A stretch of 64,000 nt of DNA from NCBI GenBank assembly GCA_003258405.1, contig QKPN01000007.1, forward strand, positions 1 to 64,000, in the 5' to 3' direction. Below, piece after piece: positions 10,850-18,720 of the stretch. The notes under the pieces were generated by a model. The model made no database searches and was not told where the DNA came from. It was given only the letters and a program-made list of their open reading frames with translations. Position 1 is the first letter of the stretch; the number at the start of each line of letters is the position of its first letter. The position numbers and the translations under genes were made by a program. This DNA comes from Rhodobacteraceae bacterium DSL-40 (GTDB lineage: Bacteria; Pseudomonadota; Alphaproteobacteria; Rhodobacterales; Rhodobacteraceae).

Positions 10850-10858
10850 GAGCCGGGA

Positions 10859-12103
10859 TCAGGGCCTGTCGTCGCAGCTCAGCAGGGTGAGCCAGATCAG
10901 TGCGCCACCGGCCATCGCGAGCATCGGGATCATCGCGAGGTTGACCGCCTGCCAGCCTTCGACAGCGCTTCCCCCCGAACAGTTCATCAGGCCCCCCGAG
11001 GCGAGCGAGGCGAGGCCCACCATGCCGAAGACGGCAAAATCGTTCATGCCCTGCACCCGCCCGCGCTCTTCGGGGCGATAGGCGGAGGTGAGCATCGTGG
11101 TTGCGCCGATGAAGCCGAAGTTCCAGCCGATCCCGAGCAGGATGAGGGTGGCGAAGAAATGGCCGAGATCGACGCCCGCAAGCCCGACGGCGCCGGCTCC
11201 CGCGAGGATCACGAGGCCCAGGGCAAGGATGCGTTCCACACCGAAGCGGGTGATGAGATGGCCGGTGATGAAGGAGGGCGCGAACATCGCCAGGACATGG
11301 GCGCTGACCACGTTGGCCGCATCGGTCGTGCCGAAGCCGCAGCCGACGATGGCGAGCGGCGTCGAGGTCATCACGAGGTTCATGAGCGCGTAGGAGACCA
11401 TGCCGCAGATCATCGCCACCGCGATGCGGGGCGTGCGGATCAGATCCCAGTGGCTGCGGGCGCGGGGGCTGCCGGGCTGCGGCGCCGGGGGCTTCGGGGC
11501 GTCGAGGAAGACGAAGACCGTCGCGCCGAGGATGTTGAGCACGACGGCCGCGACATAGGCGCCGGCGAAGGGAACCGGGGCCAGCGCGCCTTCGGTGAGT
11601 TTGACGAGCTGAGGCCCGAGGATTGCCGAGGCGAGGCCTGCGGCCATCACCCACGAGATCGCTTTGGGACGGAATTCGGCGCTTGCGCCATCGGTGGCTG
11701 CGAAGCGGTAGAAGCCCTGGGCCGACATGTAGCTTCCGGTCAGGAAAGAGCCAAGCAGAAAGAGCGCGAAGGAATTGCTCCAGAGCGCCCAGGCGCACAG
11801 CGCCGAGCCGATCGCGCCACCGGTGACGCCGGCGTAGAAGCCCGCCGCGCGGCCGCGGACCTGCATGAGATGCGAGAGCGCCGGGGCCGAGAGCATGGAG
11901 CCGAAAACGATGAGCGAAATCGGCAGCGTTGCCCAGCACTTGTTGGGGCTGAGCAACTGGCCGGCGAGGCCGCCGAGGATGAAGGTGATGGGCATCTGGC
12001 TGCCCAGAATGACCTGGGCCGCGACAAGGACGCGCACGTTGCGGCGGGCCCTTGCGTCGCCATCTGTCATCTCGGACGAGAGGGGGGTATCGGCGCTGCT
12101 CAT
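10859..12103 (-). CDS. MFS transporter
   Basis: A 414-residue major facilitator protein with about twelve hydrophobic helices. The first is VRVLVAAQVILGSQMPITFILGG; the loop RGRAAGFYAG lies between helices 2 and 3; a central cytoplasmic loop holds RSHWDLIRTPRIAVAMICGM; a later loop reads RPEERGRVQGMNDF. The cargo is unknown. ATG 12103 is preferred to a TTG 36 bases upstream. The gene lies 89 bases downstream of, and co-directional with, a TetR gene, so it is likely a target of that regulator; a drug or metabolite efflux role is only inferred. Confidence 0.88.
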   Translation of the reverse strand: MSSADTPLSSEMTDGDARARRNVRVLVAAQVILGSQMPITFILGGLAGQLLSPNKCWATLPISLIVFGSMLSAPALSHLMQVRGRAAGFYAGVTGGAIGSALCAWALWSNSFALFLLGSFLTGSYMSAQGFYRFAATDGASAEFRPKAISWVMAAGLASAILGPQLVKLTEGALAPVPFAGAYVAAVVLNILGATVFVFLDAPKPPAPQPGSPRARSHWDLIRTPRIAVAMICGMVSYALMNLVMTSTPLAIVGCGFGTTDAANVVSAHVLAMFAPSFITGHLITRFGVERILALGLVILAGAGAVGLAGVDLGHFFATLILLGIGWNFGFIGATTMLTSAYRPEERGRVQGMNDFAVFGMVGLASLASGGLMNCSGGSAVEGWQAVNLAMIPMLAMAGGALIWLTLLSCDDRP

Positions 12104-12192
12104 GGGCTGGCTTCTAGCGCCCGCCGATGGATTTTCCAAGCGCTCCTGTGAATTCCTGAATGTTTGCCCGGCGGGGTGGCGCGGCGGTCTCG

Positions 12193-12825
12193 TCAGGCTT
12201 GCGCGCGGGCTCCATCCAGAACGATGTCAATGCGGGTCATGACCGTTTCGAGGCAGGTTTCGGGCGGGTCATTGTCGTGAAGGCTGAAGCGCAGCGCCTG
12301 GGTGAAGATCGCGAGGACCACGTAGAGCGTGCCGGATATGTCGAGATCCGCACGCAGTTCGCCGGACGCGATGCCGTCTTCGAGGGTTTCGCGGAGTGGC
12401 ATGAAGGCGGCGCGGAGCTGTTCACGGTTCTGCTGTTCGGTTTCCGGTGGCCATTGCCAGGCATAGGCCTGGAGCACGGCAAGGAGCGGGCGGTCGGATA
12501 GCTCATGCTCGACCCAGGGGCCTATGATCTGTCTGATCTTCTCTCGGGTGTCGCCTTCCAGGGCCAGCGGCCCGGCGAGACGGTCGATCTGGCTCTGGTG
12601 GAATTCGTGCATCACGGCATAGAGCAGGCCCGCCTTGCCGTCGAAATAGGCGTTGATCAGCGAGTGCGAGACGCCGGCCTGCGCCGCGATCTGCGTCACG
12701 CTTGTCTCTTCAAAGCCTTGCATCGCGAAGAGATCGCGCGCGGCCTCGAGAAGCTTGCGCTTCGTTGCCTCGCGCTGGTTCGATTTCGGTGAGTGCCGGG
12801 CTCCGGCGGGTCTGTAACTGGACAT
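12193..12825 (-). CDS. TetR/AcrR family transcriptional regulator
   Basis: A 210-residue repressor. The N-terminal TetR helix-turn-helix is clear: ATKRKLLEAARDLFAMQGFE, then TSVTQIAAQAGVSHSLINAY and FDGKAGLLYAV. The C-terminal ligand domain is divergent, as usual. ATG 12825 was chosen because the HTH needs only a short leader; a longer open frame upstream crosses the operator. A large palindrome lies 24 bases upstream, pointing to autoregulation. Likely targets are itself, the MFS gene behind it and perhaps the divergent small gene at 12981. Confidence 0.92.
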   Translation of the reverse strand: MSSYRPAGARHSPKSNQREATKRKLLEAARDLFAMQGFEETSVTQIAAQAGVSHSLINAYFDGKAGLLYAVMHEFHQSQIDRLAGPLALEGDTREKIRQIIGPWVEHELSDRPLLAVLQAYAWQWPPETEQQNREQLRAAFMPLRETLEDGIASGELRADLDISGTLYVVLAIFTQALRFSLHDNDPPETCLETVMTRIDIVLDGARAQA

Positions 12826-12848
12826 GTCATATGTTTGTGGAAATAAGA

Positions 12849-12881
12849 TGACATTGTCAATGACAATGTCATTGACAATGT
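12849..12881. promoter_or_regulatory. Probable TetR operator: overlapping palindromes
   Basis: Bases 12851-12881 form a 31-base palindrome perfect except for its single central base (12866), and 12849-12871 form a second, 23-base one, also perfect except its centre (12860). The unit is an alternation of ACATTGTC and GACAATGT half-sites. It lies between the tetR start and the divergent gene. Overlapping dyads suggest binding of more than one dimer. Binding itself is inferred. Confidence 0.75.
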
Positions 12882-12980
12882 TAGTATGCGATACCACGTC
12901 CCATGTGCCGGGAAGCAAGAGAAGCGCGTCAGCTCGGGGCTGAAGCAGCGAAAAGCAACGGACAGTGGGAGAACAAGAAC

Positions 12981-13403
12981 ATGGTCGACAGGCTGGACGG
13001 CGGATTCCTCCGCGTTCTGCTGCAGGGCCCGCGCGCCTTGCCGGAGGATGTGGAGAAGCTCGCGGCATTTCTTGGCGTGATCTGGTATTTGCTCGAAGAG
13101 GCCGCGGGCGACTGCGAGACGGACCGGGACGCGGAGGAGCAGCGCGGCCGCGAGATGGAGATGCTGTTCGATCTGGAGGACCGGATTGCCGAAAAGGTCG
13201 CGGAGATCCCGGTGAAGACCGTCTGTGGTGCCTTGCACAAGCTCGAGATCTGGAGCCGGCTCAATGCCGACGTGGACACCTACGAGGTTTCGCGTTGCGA
13301 CTTGATCGTCCGCTCGGTCCAGCGCGATCTGGAGCGGATCAGCGTGAGCCAGCGGAATGCTGCACGCAATGCCTGCGTTGCCTGCGCGTCGCAGGGGCTC
13401 TAG
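12981..13403 (+). CDS. Hypothetical protein, 140 aa
   Basis: I do not recognise a family. The protein is rich in Asp/Glu, predicted mainly helical, and has no signal peptide or membrane helix. It holds four cysteines, two near the end (ACVACASQ). The Asp/Glu/Arg-rich stretch around residues 48-72 (DCETDRDAEEQRGREMEML) could be a coiled coil. ATG 12981 follows GGGAGA; an earlier in-frame ATG lacks a site. It is divergent from the TetR gene across the palindromic operator and 48 bases ahead of the glycosylase, so it may be TetR-controlled. Confidence 0.6.
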   Translation: MVDRLDGGFLRVLLQGPRALPEDVEKLAAFLGVIWYLLEEAAGDCETDRDAEEQRGREMEMLFDLEDRIAEKVAEIPVKTVCGALHKLEIWSRLNADVDTYEVSRCDLIVRSVQRDLERISVSQRNAARNACVACASQGL

Positions 13404-13451
13404 CGGGGACAGCAAGCTCGTGCGTATCAGCGAGAGGCGGAGGAGCAGGGC

Positions 13452-14081
13452 ATGGTCGGGCGCATCATCGAGACGGCGGAGGATGTCGCGGAAGGTGCGG
13501 CGCATCTTGCCCGTGTCGAGCCGCGCTTCGCGTGGGCGCTCGAGCAGATGGGGCCCTTGCCGCTGCGACGGCGCCCGGACGGGTTTGCGCCGCTTCTCTC
13601 GGCCATCGTCAGCCAGCAGGTCTCCACTGCCGCGGCGCGGGCAATCTGGGCGCGGGTCGAGGCGCTTGGGCCGGTCGAGGCCGCGCGGATCGCAGCCTGC
13701 AGCGACGAAGACCTGCGCGCCTGCGGGCTGTCGCGCCAGAAGATCGCCTACACGCGCGCCATTGCCGGGAGCGGCATGGATTTCATGGCGCTGCGGACGC
13801 TCCCGGACGCGGAGGTCGTCGCCAGACTCGTGCAGGTGAAGGGTATCGGGATCTGGACCGCGGAGATCTACGCGATGCTCGCGCTCGGACGGGCCGACGT
13901 CTTCGCACCCGGGGACCTTGCGCTCCGAGATGCAACGCAGAAGCTCTTCGACCTGCCCGCAAGGCCGACCGAAAGGGCGCTGCGCGACATGGCCTCTGCC
14001 TGGTCGCCCTGGCGCTCCGTGGCCGCGCGCCTGCTGTGGGAATACTACCGCATCCTGAACCAGCGCGACGGCGTGCGCTGA
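13452..14081 (+). CDS. DNA-3-methyladenine glycosylase II (AlkA family)
   Basis: A 209-residue base-excision repair glycosylase of the HhH-GPD superfamily that removes alkylated bases. The early motif LLSAIVSQQVSTAAARAIW is typical. The helix-hairpin-helix is at 124-146 (LVQVKGIGIWTAEIYAM), followed by the catalytic Asp155 in FAPGDLAL. It lacks the 70-residue N-terminal domain of E. coli AlkA, like the shorter yeast MAG/alphaproteobacterial group, and has no FeS cluster cysteines. Spacing to the preceding small gene is 48 bases; 97 bases separate it from the esterase. Confidence 0.93.
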   Translation: MVGRIIETAEDVAEGAAHLARVEPRFAWALEQMGPLPLRRRPDGFAPLLSAIVSQQVSTAAARAIWARVEALGPVEAARIAACSDEDLRACGLSRQKIAYTRAIAGSGMDFMALRTLPDAEVVARLVQVKGIGIWTAEIYAMLALGRADVFAPGDLALRDATQKLFDLPARPTERALRDMASAWSPWRSVAARLLWEYYRILNQRDGVR

Positions 14082-14177
14082 AGCTTCGACGTGCAGGACA
14101 TTGACACCGACCGAGGCATTTCCGAGAGTCGGGCGCCGCAATACACACCCAAATCGAACAGAAGAGACAGCGACCCG

Positions 14178-14840
14178 ATGACAAAGTTGACCGGGCCCGA
14201 GCGGCCTGCCGTGTCCGGCGAGGCCGACAGCCTCGTGATCTTTCTCCATGGCTACGGTGCCGATGGTAACGATCTGGTGGGACTCGCCGATCCGCTTGCG
14301 CCGCATCTGCCGAACACACGCTTCATGGCGCCAAACGCGCCGGAGCGCTGCGTCGGCAATCCGATGGGGTATCAGTGGTTTCCGATCCCGTGGATGGACG
14401 GCTCGTCCGAAGCGCAGGCGCTGGGCTCTGCGGAGACCTCGTTTCGGCTGCTTGACGCATTTCTCGACGAGGTTGAGGCCTCTGGCATGCCGCCGGAGCG
14501 GACGGTGCTTTTCGGCTTCAGCCAGGGAACGATGATGTCGCTTCAGGTCGGGCTGCGCCGCAAGGCGCCGCTTGGCGGGATCGTCGGGTTTTCCGGGCGG
14601 CTGCTGCGACCCGAGACGCTGGCCGGCGAGATCGCCAGCAAGCCGCCGGTGCTTCTTGTGCATGGCGATGCGGACCCGGTGGTGCCGTTCGCAAGCCTCA
14701 AGGAAGCCGCGGATACGCTGGTGACCGTTGGCGTCGAGACCTATGCCCATGTGTCCAAGGGGATGCAGCACGGGATCGCGCCCGACGGGCTTGGGCTCGC
14801 CCTTCAGTTCATCCGGGCAAAGCTCGGGATCGAAGGCTGA
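14178..14840 (+). CDS. Phospholipase/carboxylesterase family alpha/beta hydrolase
   Basis: A 220-residue serine hydrolase of the acyl-protein thioesterase/carboxylesterase family (YpfH-like). The catalytic triad is visible: Ser115 in GFSQG, Asp166 in HGDADPVVP and His198 in KGMQHGI. The oxyanion loop is FLHGYGADGNDL (22-33). No signal peptide, so it is cytoplasmic. The natural ester substrate is unknown. ATG 14178 was chosen because the fold starts here; an earlier in-frame start at 14091 adds an unstructured leader. Confidence 0.9.
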   Translation: MTKLTGPERPAVSGEADSLVIFLHGYGADGNDLVGLADPLAPHLPNTRFMAPNAPERCVGNPMGYQWFPIPWMDGSSEAQALGSAETSFRLLDAFLDEVEASGMPPERTVLFGFSQGTMMSLQVGLRRKAPLGGIVGFSGRLLRPETLAGEIASKPPVLLVHGDADPVVPFASLKEAADTLVTVGVETYAHVSKGMQHGIAPDGLGLALQFIRAKLGIEG

Positions 14841-15182
14841 AGCCACCAAGGTCTCCGGTCAAGCGCAGGTGGCGACACGCTGCCGGCCGATGGAACCTGT
14901 TTTCGGTGTGGGCGCAGGATCGCTTGCGGAACCGGGTGCGCCGCGCTGATGGATGAGCGCGGGGCAAGATATCCCTGTCCTTGAAAGCATCACGGTGCGG
15001 CAGCTGTTCTGCCGTCTGTCATAAATTTGTGCAGAGCGGGGGCTAGCGTGCCACACGACCGGAATACTGCATCATGTAGAGGCTTGTGTGGTGTTCCGGA
15101 CGAGATATAGTCAAGCGATGGTTTGCACGGCCCGCGCCGTCGGATCGGTGCCGGGACGGGCTGCCTCCAGTCGGGAGAGCGC
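14841..15182. other. Intergenic region, 342 bp
   Basis: Between the esterase and the HNH gene. I see no convincing gene, tRNA or terminator; it should contain the HNH promoter. No conserved element could be fixed by eye. Confidence 0.5.
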
Positions 15183-15770
15183 ATGCTGCAGAGCACCCAT
15201 ACGCCGAGTTTTGTCCGAAGGCCGACCGGCCTGCGCGATCATCCGGCCCTTGTCCTCAACGCGGACTACCGCCCCCTCTCATATCTCCCGCTTTCGCTCT
15301 GGCCCTGGCAGGAAGCCGTAAAGGCGGCCTTCCTCGACAGGGTGATGGTCGTTGCGGAATATGACGAGACGGTACACTCGCCAAGTCTGACCATCCGCAT
15401 CCCCTCGGTGGTGGTGCTGAAGGAATACGTGAAGCCGGCGAAATCAACGGCCTTCACCCGATTCAACCTGTTCTTGCGTGATGAGTTTTCGTGCCAGTAT
15501 TGCGGTGCGAAGGATCATCTGACCTTCGACCATGTGCTCCCGCGCTGTCGCGGCGGGCGTACGACATGGGAAAATGTCGTGGCCTCTTGCGGCCCCTGCA
15601 ATCTGAAGAAGGGGTCGAAGACGCTCCGCCAGGCCGGGATGAGCCTGCGACGCAGGCCTGCACGGCCGTCCCCGGATCAGCTCCGCAATGTCGGGCGCAA
15701 GTTTCCGCCCAATCATCTTCATGAAAGCTGGATGGACTATCTTTACTGGGATGCCGAGCTGGAGGCGTAG
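15183..15770 (+). CDS. HNH endonuclease
   Basis: A 195-residue protein with a C-terminal HNH nuclease domain: CxxC zinc pair at Cys104/Cys107, DHVLPRCRGG with the catalytic His117, TWENVVASCGPCN with Asn131 and the second zinc pair Cys136/Cys139, and KKG. The N-terminal part (LVLNADYRPLSYLPLSLWPW) is the conserved leader of the large HNH family common in free-living proteobacteria, whose biological role is unsettled. It is not linked here to phage or restriction genes. ATG 15183 follows GGGAGAG. Its 3' end overlaps convergent dsbB by 28 bases. Confidence 0.92.
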   Translation: MLQSTHTPSFVRRPTGLRDHPALVLNADYRPLSYLPLSLWPWQEAVKAAFLDRVMVVAEYDETVHSPSLTIRIPSVVVLKEYVKPAKSTAFTRFNLFLRDEFSCQYCGAKDHLTFDHVLPRCRGGRTTWENVVASCGPCNLKKGSKTLRQAGMSLRRRPARPSPDQLRNVGRKFPPNHLHESWMDYLYWDAELEA

Positions 15771-16216
15771 GCGCGGAACCAGAGCCACGCCAGAATGAGG
15801 CAGCAGATGCCGTTCCAGCTCGCCATCGAGAGGCCGAGGAACTCCCAGGACACCTGATCGCAGAGGACGGCCGGCGTATCGAGCAGCCGGTCCAGCAGTT
15901 CGGAGGAGCTCATGGAGCCGACGTCTGGCCCTGTGCAGCTGTCCGGGCCGGGCCACCAGCGGCGTTCGATGCCGGTGTGGTAGAGCGAGATACCTGCGTT
16001 CACCGTCATCGCAAGGCCGCCGACAAAGGCCCAGAATCGGATCGGCAGCACGATCAGCAGCGCGAAGCAGGCGATTGCGACCCCATGCGGCCAGCGCTGC
16101 CAGATGCAGATCGGGCAGGGGGCGAGGCCGCCGACATACTGGAAGACAAGGGCCGCCCCGAGCAGGGCGGCGGATCCGATGGCGGCGCCGAGGCCGCGGC
16201 GTTGCAGTTCGTTCAA
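15743..16216 (-). CDS. dsbB: Disulfide bond formation protein B
   Basis: An inner-membrane quinone-linked oxidase that reoxidises periplasmic DsbA. A 157-residue protein with four predicted helices. The quinone-proximal pair is Cys34-x-x-Cys37 (PCPIC) and the second periplasmic pair is Cys94 (DSCTG) and Cys119 (VLCDQVSW), spaced as in E. coli DsbB. A QRWPHG motif follows the first pair. The start overlaps the stop of the upstream YqaA-like gene by four bases, so they form an operon. No dsbA is in the window. Confidence 0.9.
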   Translation of the reverse strand: MNELQRRGLGAAIGSAALLGAALVFQYVGGLAPCPICIWQRWPHGVAIACFALLIVLPIRFWAFVGGLAMTVNAGISLYHTGIERRWWPGPDSCTGPDVGSMSSSELLDRLLDTPAVLCDQVSWEFLGLSMASWNGICCLILAWLWFRAYASSSASQ

Positions 16217-16803
16217 TGCGCCAATCCCAGGATCACGAAGCCGCCGACCAGTGCGGCGACAAACAGGCTGAAGACAAGGCCGAGCCGCTTCTCGATGAAG
16301 TCACGGATCGGTATGCCGAACTTCCAGAGAAGCGCGGCAATGACGAAGAAACGAAACCCGCGGGCGATCAGGCTCGCGAGCATGAAGATGCCGAAGTTGA
16401 GGCCGGTGGTGCCCGAGAGGATGGTAATGACCTTGTAGGGGAAGGGGGTTATGCCGGCAATGAGCACGGCCCAGGCGCCCCACTGGTTGTAAGTCTCGGA
16501 GAACTGGCCGAATTTCGCTTCCATCCCATAGAACTGGAGCACCGGCTTGCCGACCTGTTCAAAGAGGCCCCATCCGATGAAGTAGCCGAACGCCCCACCG
16601 AGGACGGAGGCAAGCGTGCAGACCCCCGCGATGAGCCAGGCCTGCCGTGGCCGGGCAATCACGAGCGGGATCAGGAGGATGTCGGGCGGTATCGGGAAAA
16701 CTGAGCTCTCGATGAAGCTGACAGCTGCAAGGGCCCAGATGGCATGGGGTGATGCGGCAAGTGACAAAGTCCAATCGTAGAGCCTTCGTAGCACTTCATT
16801 CAC
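16213..16803 (-). CDS. YqaA family (DedA/SNARE-associated) membrane protein
   Basis: A 196-residue integral membrane protein of the VTT (DedA-like) superfamily, closest in layout to YqaA. It shows FIESSVFPIPPDILLIPLVI, the re-entrant motif with paired prolines, then GGAFGYFIGWGLFEQVGKP, and later GITPFPYKVITILSGTTGLN, which has the conserved phenylalanine-proline of the second re-entrant loop. DedA relatives act in undecaprenyl-phosphate or lipid translocation; this subgroup's substrate is unknown. It is the first gene of a two-gene operon with dsbB and is divergent from the next gene. Confidence 0.87.
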   Translation of the reverse strand: MNEVLRRLYDWTLSLAASPHAIWALAAVSFIESSVFPIPPDILLIPLVIARPRQAWLIAGVCTLASVLGGAFGYFIGWGLFEQVGKPVLQFYGMEAKFGQFSETYNQWGAWAVLIAGITPFPYKVITILSGTTGLNFGIFMLASLIARGFRFFVIAALLWKFGIPIRDFIEKRLGLVFSLFVAALVGGFVILGLAH

Positions 16804-16911
16804 ACCTTCTAACGATACTGACAGGGACTAGCAGCATGCTCCGCCGGTCGCGTCAAGCGCGTTGGTGGACCGGCATGCGGATGGATGCGGGCCGCAGGGC
16901 AGGGAGCGAGA

Positions 16912-17706
16912 ATGAGCCGGATCGAGGAGATCAAGCCGTCTGCGGCGGGCCTTACCCGGCGCCGGCTGGCGACCATTCTCCTCGCGCTTGCTGCTGCCGT
17001 CGCCATTTCGGGCGTGACCGGCACCTTCATCTGGAAATTTCTCTCCGTCCGGTCGGATATCGATCCGATGCCGGAGCTTTCCGCCGAGCGCGCGGCGGGG
17101 GTGTCGCGCCGGGTGGGGGTGGCGTTCGACGATGCCGAGTTGAGCTGGGCGCACTGGTTCCGCTCGCGTGGCCTGTCGGTTCCGCCGCCGGCCGAGCTTG
17201 TCTTGTTCACGAATGCGCTGCCATCGCCCTGCGCAGGCTCTGCCCCGGCGACCGGGCCGTTCTATTGCCCGATTGATGACACCGCCGCGTTCGATCTCGT
17301 CTTTCTCAACGCGCTGGAGAAGCGGATGGACCGGGACAGCGGTCTGGGCACCGCGCTGGTCGTCGCCCGCGTGATGGCGGAACACATTCAGGCAGCCCTG
17401 GGCGTGCCCGATGCCGCCATTGGCAGGGAGGACCCCGAGTTCACCCGTGGGCTGGCATTGCAGGCCGACTGCCTCGCCGGGGTCTGGGCTGGCATGGCGG
17501 CGAACCGTCTCGGAACCGTGCCGCCGGGCTTCTATGCCCGGCTCATGCAGCGGGCGCAGTATCTTAGCGAACAGAAGTCGGGCCATGGCCAGGCTGATCA
17601 GCCTGCGCTCGACATCTTCCTGTTTTCCGACGATCAGGCCCGCGAAACGGCCTTTCGCAGCGGACTTTCAAGCCGCGATCCGCGCTCCTGCCCTGGTCCG
17701 CGCTAA
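16912..17706 (+). CDS. YpfJ-like neutral zinc metallopeptidase homologue, catalytic ligands lost
   Basis: A 264-residue membrane-anchored protein with a cytoplasmic tail, one helix (19-44, LATILLALAAAVAISGVTGT) and an external domain. That domain follows the putative neutral zinc metallopeptidase (YpfJ) layout: FYCPIDDTAAFDLVFLNALE, a helix where HExxH is expected, and LQADCLAGVWAGMAANR (183-199). In family members the helix reads HEVGHHVQ and the third ligand is a Glu just before LQADC; here residues 153-160 read RVMAEHIQ and residue 182 is Ala. So it is probably not a zinc peptidase. ATG 16912 follows AGGGAG. Confidence 0.75.
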   Translation: MSRIEEIKPSAAGLTRRRLATILLALAAAVAISGVTGTFIWKFLSVRSDIDPMPELSAERAAGVSRRVGVAFDDAELSWAHWFRSRGLSVPPPAELVLFTNALPSPCAGSAPATGPFYCPIDDTAAFDLVFLNALEKRMDRDSGLGTALVVARVMAEHIQAALGVPDAAIGREDPEFTRGLALQADCLAGVWAGMAANRLGTVPPGFYARLMQRAQYLSEQKSGHGQADQPALDIFLFSDDQARETAFRSGLSSRDPRSCPGPR

Positions 17707-17713
17707 GCCGCGC

Positions 17714-18010
17714 TCAGGCTCCGGTATCGCGCTCCAGGGGCTCCAGCGCGCCGCGGCGTGGCGTCCCGTCGGGCTGGACCGGCAGAACCATGCGGGTGCA
17801 GCTTCCCGTCGGCACGCGGACCCAAGCGTCCCCCTGCCAGTCCTGGGTGCTGGAACCGGGCGCCTCGCGCTCGCCGATCCCGTCGTTTTCCCCGGCGCGG
17901 GCGACACCGTAGCAGCGCTCCTGCCCGTCCTGGGCGTTGCCCGCCATTGCGAGGCCAAGCAGAAGGCTGGCGGCGACAAGCGTCGTGCGGAACGGGAAGC
18001 GGGTGGTCAT
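17714..18010 (-). CDS. DUF2282 (BufA1-like) small periplasmic protein, divergent
   Basis: A 98-residue protein with a signal peptide (TLVAASLLLGLAMAGNAQ, cleavage near 27). The mature part starts with the DUF2282 hallmark ERCYGVARAGEND and has WVRVPTGSCTRM, the family's C-terminal motif. DUF2282 proteins are the small metal-binding substrates (bufferins) modified by BufB/BufC. Family members usually carry four Cys; only Cys33 and Cys71 remain here, the two central ones being replaced, and no bufB/bufC is adjacent. ATG 18010 follows GGAGAAG. It converges on the upstream gene, eight bases apart. Confidence 0.65.
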   Translation of the reverse strand: MTTRFPFRTTLVAASLLLGLAMAGNAQDGQERCYGVARAGENDGIGEREAPGSSTQDWQGDAWVRVPTGSCTRMVLPVQPDGTPRRGALEPLERDTGA

Positions 18011-18138
18011 GGCTCTTCTCCTGCGAGCATGGGCTCTGCACAGCTTCGCCAATCGAGCGTGGAGTTCAACCCCTGTCCTTGAGCGACGGCGCGTGCGATG
18101 GTTCGCCGAACATGAGACCGATGCGGCGGGAGGATGCC

Positions 18139-18657
18139 TTGACCCGACTGACAATTCCAGAGTTTCCGGCAGACCGGCTCGCCGCGCCGCTTGAGCTTGC
18201 GCGTCTTCGCGTCGTTCCGAGCTGGATCGACTACAATGGTCACATGACGGAAGGCCGGTATCTGCTGGCCTGCTCCGAAGTGACGGATGTGTTCCTGCGG
18301 ATGATTGGCGCCGATCCGGCCTATGTGGCGAGCGGAAAGAGCTACTACACCGTCGAGACCCATATCCAGCACCTCGGCGAAAGCAAGGCGGGCGATCTCC
18401 TCACGGGTACACTCCAGCTCATCGCTGCCGACGAAAAGCGGCTGCATGTCTTCGTGCGGTTCGCGGTGAAGGGCCGGGTGGTGGCCTCGATCGAGCAGAT
18501 GCTCCTGCATGTCGACATGGCGGCCGGTCGTGCAGCTCCTGCGGATGCGGCGGTTCTGAAGCGGCTTCGGCCGATTGCGGAGGCCCAGAGCGGGCTGCCG
18601 CTGCCGGACGCGGCGGGTCGGGCGATCGGCGCGAGACGCGAGCCCGTGGCCGGATGA
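18139..18657 (+). CDS. Hot-dog fold thioesterase family protein
   Basis: A 172-residue acyl-CoA thioesterase-like protein. The 4-hydroxybenzoyl-CoA thioesterase motif is clear: VVPSWIDYNGHMTEGRYL, with the catalytic Asp in WIDYNGHM, then VFLRMIGADP and YYTVETHIQHLGESKAGD. Similar proteins serve betainyl-CoA/carnitine degradation or other short acyl-CoAs; no such pathway genes are adjacent, so the substrate is unknown. TTG 18139 sits behind a strong GGGAGGA and gives the usual short N-terminus (LTRLTIPEF); in-frame ATGs at 18112 and 18121 lack good sites. Confidence 0.85.
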   Translation: MTRLTIPEFPADRLAAPLELARLRVVPSWIDYNGHMTEGRYLLACSEVTDVFLRMIGADPAYVASGKSYYTVETHIQHLGESKAGDLLTGTLQLIAADEKRLHVFVRFAVKGRVVASIEQMLLHVDMAAGRAAPADAAVLKRLRPIAEAQSGLPLPDAAGRAIGARREPVAG

Positions 18658-18720
18658 TTGCGGCGGTTGCTCTCATGTCGCAGGCATGCTCAGATCGCCG
18701 TGACACAATCGAGAGGCGAG

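Noticed and set aside
12696-14849. A 717-codon minus-strand open frame opposite the glycosylase and esterase
   Set aside because: It overlaps well-supported plus-strand genes with catalytic motifs and has shadow-like composition.
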